In this document: one piece after another, positions 51,328 to 54,173 of the stretch
How positions within the stretch are numbered: the first letter of the stretch is position 1
How the letters are laid out: the number at the start of each line of letters is the position of its first letter
Origin: Firmicutes bacterium UBA4881
GTDB lineage: Bacteria; Bacillota; DTU065
Reading direction: 5' to 3'
Assembly: GCA_002399235.1 (NCBI GenBank)
Contig: DHDH01000035.1
Coordinates: forward strand, 1-54,173
Length of the DNA: 54,173 nt
Notes under the pieces: generated by a model
Told to the model about the DNA's origin: nothing
What the model saw: the letters and a program-made list of their open reading frames with translations, nothing else
Databases searched by the model: none
Translations under genes and position numbers: made by a program

Positions 51328-52434
51328 GTGAACTTAGAATCTATTGACTTTTTAAAAAAAGTTATTGAATGTTATGATTTGCCTGGAGAAATTACTTCTG
51401 CGACTCAATGCGTGAATGGTCATATAAACGGAACATATCATGTTACGTTGTTAAAATCAGATGGTAAAAAAGATGATCTTATTGTCCAAAGAATAAATCA
51501 TTATGTTTTTGAAGATCCAGAAAAAGTTATGCATAACATAAGAGAAATTGGCCGTCATGTACGAAGCCGTAAAAGTGATACTGACTGCGATATTATTTCT
51601 TTTATGGATAACAAAGAAGGTAAGAATTTTACAGAGTTGGATGGCGAGTATTGGCGTATTTGTTCTTTTGTAAAGGACTCGGTGACTTTTGATTTCGTAG
51701 AAAACAGTGAGATATTATATAGTGCTGGATATGCTTTTGGTAGATTTCAAGAATTACTTTCTGATCTACCTATGGAGAGTCTTCACGTGACAATCGAGGA
51801 TTTTCATAACACAAGAAAACGTTTAAACGACTTCTTTAAAATGGTTGATTTAGATCCATTAGGTAGAGCTAAAGATGTCAAAAAAGATATTGAGTTCTTC
51901 GAGAATCATGTTAAGCTTGCCACAAAGCTTTCTGATATGCTTGACGCTGAGGAACTTCCTCGTCGAGTAACTCATAATGATACTAAGTATAACAATATTC
52001 TGATGCATAAAGAGACATTTAAGCCATTGTGTGTTATTGATCTCGATACGGTTATGCCTGGACTAGCCATGCACGACTTTGGCGATGCTATCAGATTTGC
52101 AGCTAATACAGCTGTTGAAGATGAGACTGATCTGAGTAAAGTTGGCCTAGATTTAGAAAATTATAGAGAGTTTACCAGAGGTTTTATGAGCGCTTGTCGA
52201 AGTTTAACAAAGAACGAAATCGATACCATGGCTTTAGGAGCTATCACTATTACCATAGAACTTGCTTCTAGGTTTTTAGCAGATCATATCAATGGAGATA
52301 AATATTTTAGAATACATCGAGAGAATCATAATTTAGAGAGAGCCCGTTGCCAGATTAGGTTAGCTCAAGACATGATTGATAAATACGATAAGATGTGTCA
52401 AATAGTAAATGAAAGCGTAACTGAAAATAAATAA
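51328..52434 (+). CDS. NahK-like N-acetylhexosamine/sugar kinase (APH fold)
   Basis: A 368-residue kinase of the aminoglycoside phosphotransferase fold. It shows VNGHINGTYHV (nucleotide loop), QRINHYVFEDPEKVMHNI, the catalytic loop VTHNDTKYNN (HND at 216-218, N223) and the metal site VIDLDTVMPGLAMHDFGDAIR. This combination matches N-acetylhexosamine 1-kinases such as Bifidobacterium NahK rather than antibiotic kinases. It would phosphorylate free N-acetyl sugars at C1 in the cytoplasm. I chose GTG 51328, seven bases after the G-run; the open frame extends to 51289 but lacks a site there. It stands alone, but PIG-L and galactosidase genes nearby fit sugar salvage. Confidence 0.85.
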   Translation: MNLESIDFLKKVIECYDLPGEITSATQCVNGHINGTYHVTLLKSDGKKDDLIVQRINHYVFEDPEKVMHNIREIGRHVRSRKSDTDCDIISFMDNKEGKNFTELDGEYWRICSFVKDSVTFDFVENSEILYSAGYAFGRFQELLSDLPMESLHVTIEDFHNTRKRLNDFFKMVDLDPLGRAKDVKKDIEFFENHVKLATKLSDMLDAEELPRRVTHNDTKYNNILMHKETFKPLCVIDLDTVMPGLAMHDFGDAIRFAANTAVEDETDLSKVGLDLENYREFTRGFMSACRSLTKNEIDTMALGAITITIELASRFLADHINGDKYFRIHRENHNLERARCQIRLAQDMIDKYDKMCQIVNESVTENK

Positions 52435-52508
52435 GCCATTACTTTAGATTTACATGATTGATAACTACTAGAAATATTTGGTTTTAGCTAAGTAAAACGA
52501 TTAACATT

Positions 52509-52537
52509 ACTCCTGTCAGAAAATGACAGGAGTTTTA
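52509..52537 (+). terminator. Terminator after the kinase
   Basis: ACTCCTGTCA (52509-52518), loop of five, TGACAGGAGT (52524-52533), then TTTATT. Confidence 0.9.
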
Positions 52538-53283
52538 TTATGATATAATACAAAAAACGAATATTTAATGCGTCTAGCTGGGCTTATGCGTATACTGACA
52601 TTATTAACGTAGCACAGAAGCATATGTAAGCAACATTACCTGAAGCTGTTTTTGAAGCCCTTAAAACGCCTCTAAAACGGCCTGATAATTTGCCTAAGAT
52701 ACCTTTTAAGATAAAACCATGAAGTTTTATGAGATGCTATATGTGTATATGGTTGATGCATAGTAGTTTTATCTTATAAACAATAGAAGTGCCATAAAAC
52801 CTGCCACACATAAAATATTATATAACTTTAAAAGAGATACATTAGTCATCTATAAAACATTGAAAATTAATGATGACACAGAGTCAACAGAAGTAATTTG
52901 GACGGATTTAAGCAACCAGCATGTAAAAACAATAAGATAACTATCGGTGATAAACTAAGATCCACAGTTATTTCGCTAAAAAAGGCCCTTTTTAATACTT
53001 TAGTTAACATAACATACATTATGCGAAAAAATCTTGAAAAGAGGTATATTTCCCCTCGCTTTTAGTTGTGCTTTGACATTTTATAAAAAATCGTTCCTTA
53101 CCAAAATAGCACATACTATTCTGAATAGGGACAAGTTAATGAATCAGATCAAAGACGGTAACGCTATTATAACGAAGGGGTGGGAAATACTTGTCTCAAT
53201 TTGCTCCCTTATTCTTCTGCATCTTTTCTAGATTGGCATTTTCTTAGTATATCAGTAACAACAACTTATACAACTAAATCATA
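52538..53283. other. Gene-poor region with a possible third repeat copy and gene remnant
   Basis: No supported gene over about 750 bases. Around 52725-52765 (GATGCTATATGTGTATATGG and TTGATGC) resembles parts of repeat copies A and B. Near 53077-53100 the string TTGACATTTTATAA, followed by AAAATCGTT, nearly duplicates the start of the phosphoesterase gene at 43860, so a remnant of that gene is possible. A 65-codon frame here (53034-53231) has no clear SD and is not called. Confidence 0.35.
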
Positions 53284-54173
53284 TCAATTATTTTGCATTT
53301 TATACTTAACCAATAACGAAATTTCTTTTTTATGTTTTAAATGGGATTCAAGCTTGTCAAATATATTAATAAAAGAGAAACCAAAAAAATTATAGATAGT
53401 CATAAAAACAGTGTAAATAATAAGAAATATTTTAAATATGCTAGAGCGGCAATCTATAACACCAATGATTTCGAACGTCATCAATATAACTATTACAATT
53501 CCCTTAATATTATTAACACATAAGGTAGCATAATTATCTACATCATTTTTAATAACTTCTTTGGTTGCAGCTATTAAATTGTCTCTTTCTGTTAACTCTC
53601 TTTTTGTTTTTGATAATTTTTTTTGATCTTCTTCACGAATATTATTCTTTATACAACAGATCATTTCGTTTATTGTTCCATTTGTAAATACAATATCGTC
53701 ACCTAAAGAGATTTCCATTAATACTTGCGGCGCCAACTCTGATGCAAGCAAGTAATAATCTTCAGGTTTAAGATTTCCATTTAGTTTTAAATGATCAATT
53801 TCATCCATATACTTATTCCAAAGATCATCGCTAGGTTTCATTGCGGCATAGCTATAAGCTATGATTCTATGTTTAGGTAAGTCTGGCATATAGTGTGGAT
53901 TTTTTAACCATAATAAAGTAGCTAATAACTCATCTGTGAAAACAAGTGAAGTTTTGACACGATGATGTTCGTTAGAAGTAAAGCTATTAACACAATTGTA
54001 TAAAGGCTTGTTTGTAGTAACGAAAAAAGCTTTACATTCCTCTAAATTGTTAGATGAATTGCCTTTTCACAAATTGTTAATAGCTGAAATCGATTTTATG
54101 TCTCGATCCAACGCTTGAGGATTATTATATTTGATGGTTTGTCAAGTTACGTGCGACACCTCTTCCACAAAGA
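53284..54173 (-). pseudogene. Decayed gene with two in-frame TGA codons, runs off the window
   Basis: One coherent minus-strand frame runs from beyond the window edge to the stop at 53284, interrupted by TGA at 54067-54069 and 54142-54144. Coding continues sensibly across both (for example ALDRDIKSISAINNL, stop, KGNSSNNLEECKAFFVTTN). Both may have been CGA Arg codons. The last part has an ATG at 53889 giving 201 residues, with two membrane helices near the C-terminus. The pattern ECKAFFVTTN...TDELLATLLWLKNP...PDLPKHRIIAYSYAAMKPSDDLW is one I associate with C-termini of large accessory-region proteins of unknown function. UGA is a normal stop elsewhere in the window, and TGG encodes Trp here, so recoding is unlikely. 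Confidence 0.7.

Noticed and set aside
53034..53231. 65-codon frame sharing LTFYKKSF with the phosphoesterase N-terminus
   Set aside because: No credible SD; the similarity is short. Kept only as a possible remnant.
54067..54144. UGA recoding (Trp or selenocysteine) in the right-edge gene
   Set aside because: TGG is used for Trp in the same frame and TGA ends other genes (for example at 5213 and 41922); no SECIS element is in evidence.
1..54173. CRISPR array, tRNA, rRNA or intact insertion sequence
   Set aside because: Read for regular direct repeats, tRNA-like GGTTCGAATCC arms, rRNA motifs and transposase-like proteins; none seen.

Overview
The window reads as a low-GC chromosomal segment from a Bacillota (Firmicutes)-type anaerobe. 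Supporting signs are A+T-rich intergenic DNA, strong AGGAGG-type ribosome binding sites, many TTG/GTG starts, compact rho-independent terminators, sigma-A-like promoters, and typical Firmicute families (YetF/DUF421 with DUF4363, SfsA, small ferredoxin, MATE, heterodimeric ABC exporters). One operon argues for an outer membrane: an RND/MMPL exporter, a LolA-like lipoprotein-sorting protein and a signal-peptide-bearing beta-barrel-like protein ending in Phe. A diderm Bacillota lineage (Halanaerobiales- or Limnochordia-like) is therefore my best guess. It is an inference, not a species call. I see no rRNA, tRNA, CRISPR array, intact insertion sequence or replication origin.

Layout. 1-1.4 kb: accessory, probably frameshifted Cys-rich hypothetical gene. 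1.6-5.2 kb: PflA-like radical SAM protein, YdhF-type aldo/keto reductase, small Cys-rich protein, glycosidase-like TIM-barrel protein. 5.4-9.1 kb: exported FMN/FAD fumarate-reductase-like flavoprotein, Hsp20, orphan sugar-binding protein. 9.6-11.2 kb: ECF sigma factor with a very long C-terminal extension. 11.6-13.4 kb: DUF4363-YetF pair and a divergent membrane protein. 13.5-19.2 kb: promoter plus TetR-type operator, RND/MMPL exporter, LolA-like protein, beta-barrel protein, TetR regulator. 19.3-29.5 kb: binding lipoprotein, PHP hydrolase, GNAT with a structured leader, unknown gene, ferredoxin under a CsoR-like operator, Gfo/Idh/MocA dehydrogenase, SfsA, SGNH hydrolase, two small proteins. 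29.5-36.3 kb: secreted alpha-galactosidase-like enzyme with NPCBM domain and a two-gene ABC exporter. 36.7-43.6 kb: helical conserved protein, MATE, PIG-L deacetylase, SDR/FMN-binding/flavodoxin operon with an apparent -1 frameshift, jelly-roll-like secreted protein. 43.8-52.4 kb: purple-acid-phosphatase-like enzyme, cytoplasmic GH36 alpha-galactosidase, RsmC-like methyltransferase, second SGNH paralogue, NahK-like sugar kinase. 52.4-54.2 kb: gene-poor tail ending in a decayed gene with two in-frame TGA codons.

How the genes fit together. Carbohydrate use is the main theme: two alpha-galactosidases, two binding proteins without permeases, a sugar kinase of the N-acetylhexosamine type, two SGNH esterase-like enzymes, a PIG-L deacetylase and sugar-type oxidoreductases. 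A second theme is flavin redox chemistry, with two proteins carrying ApbE-type flavinylation motifs and a flavodoxin. The third is envelope biology, the TetR-controlled RND/LolA/barrel operon plus exporters. The most interesting items are that operon and its operator, a canonical A AAA AAG slippery site joining two frames of the SDR gene, and a CsoR-like operator placed on the start site of a ferredoxin promoter.
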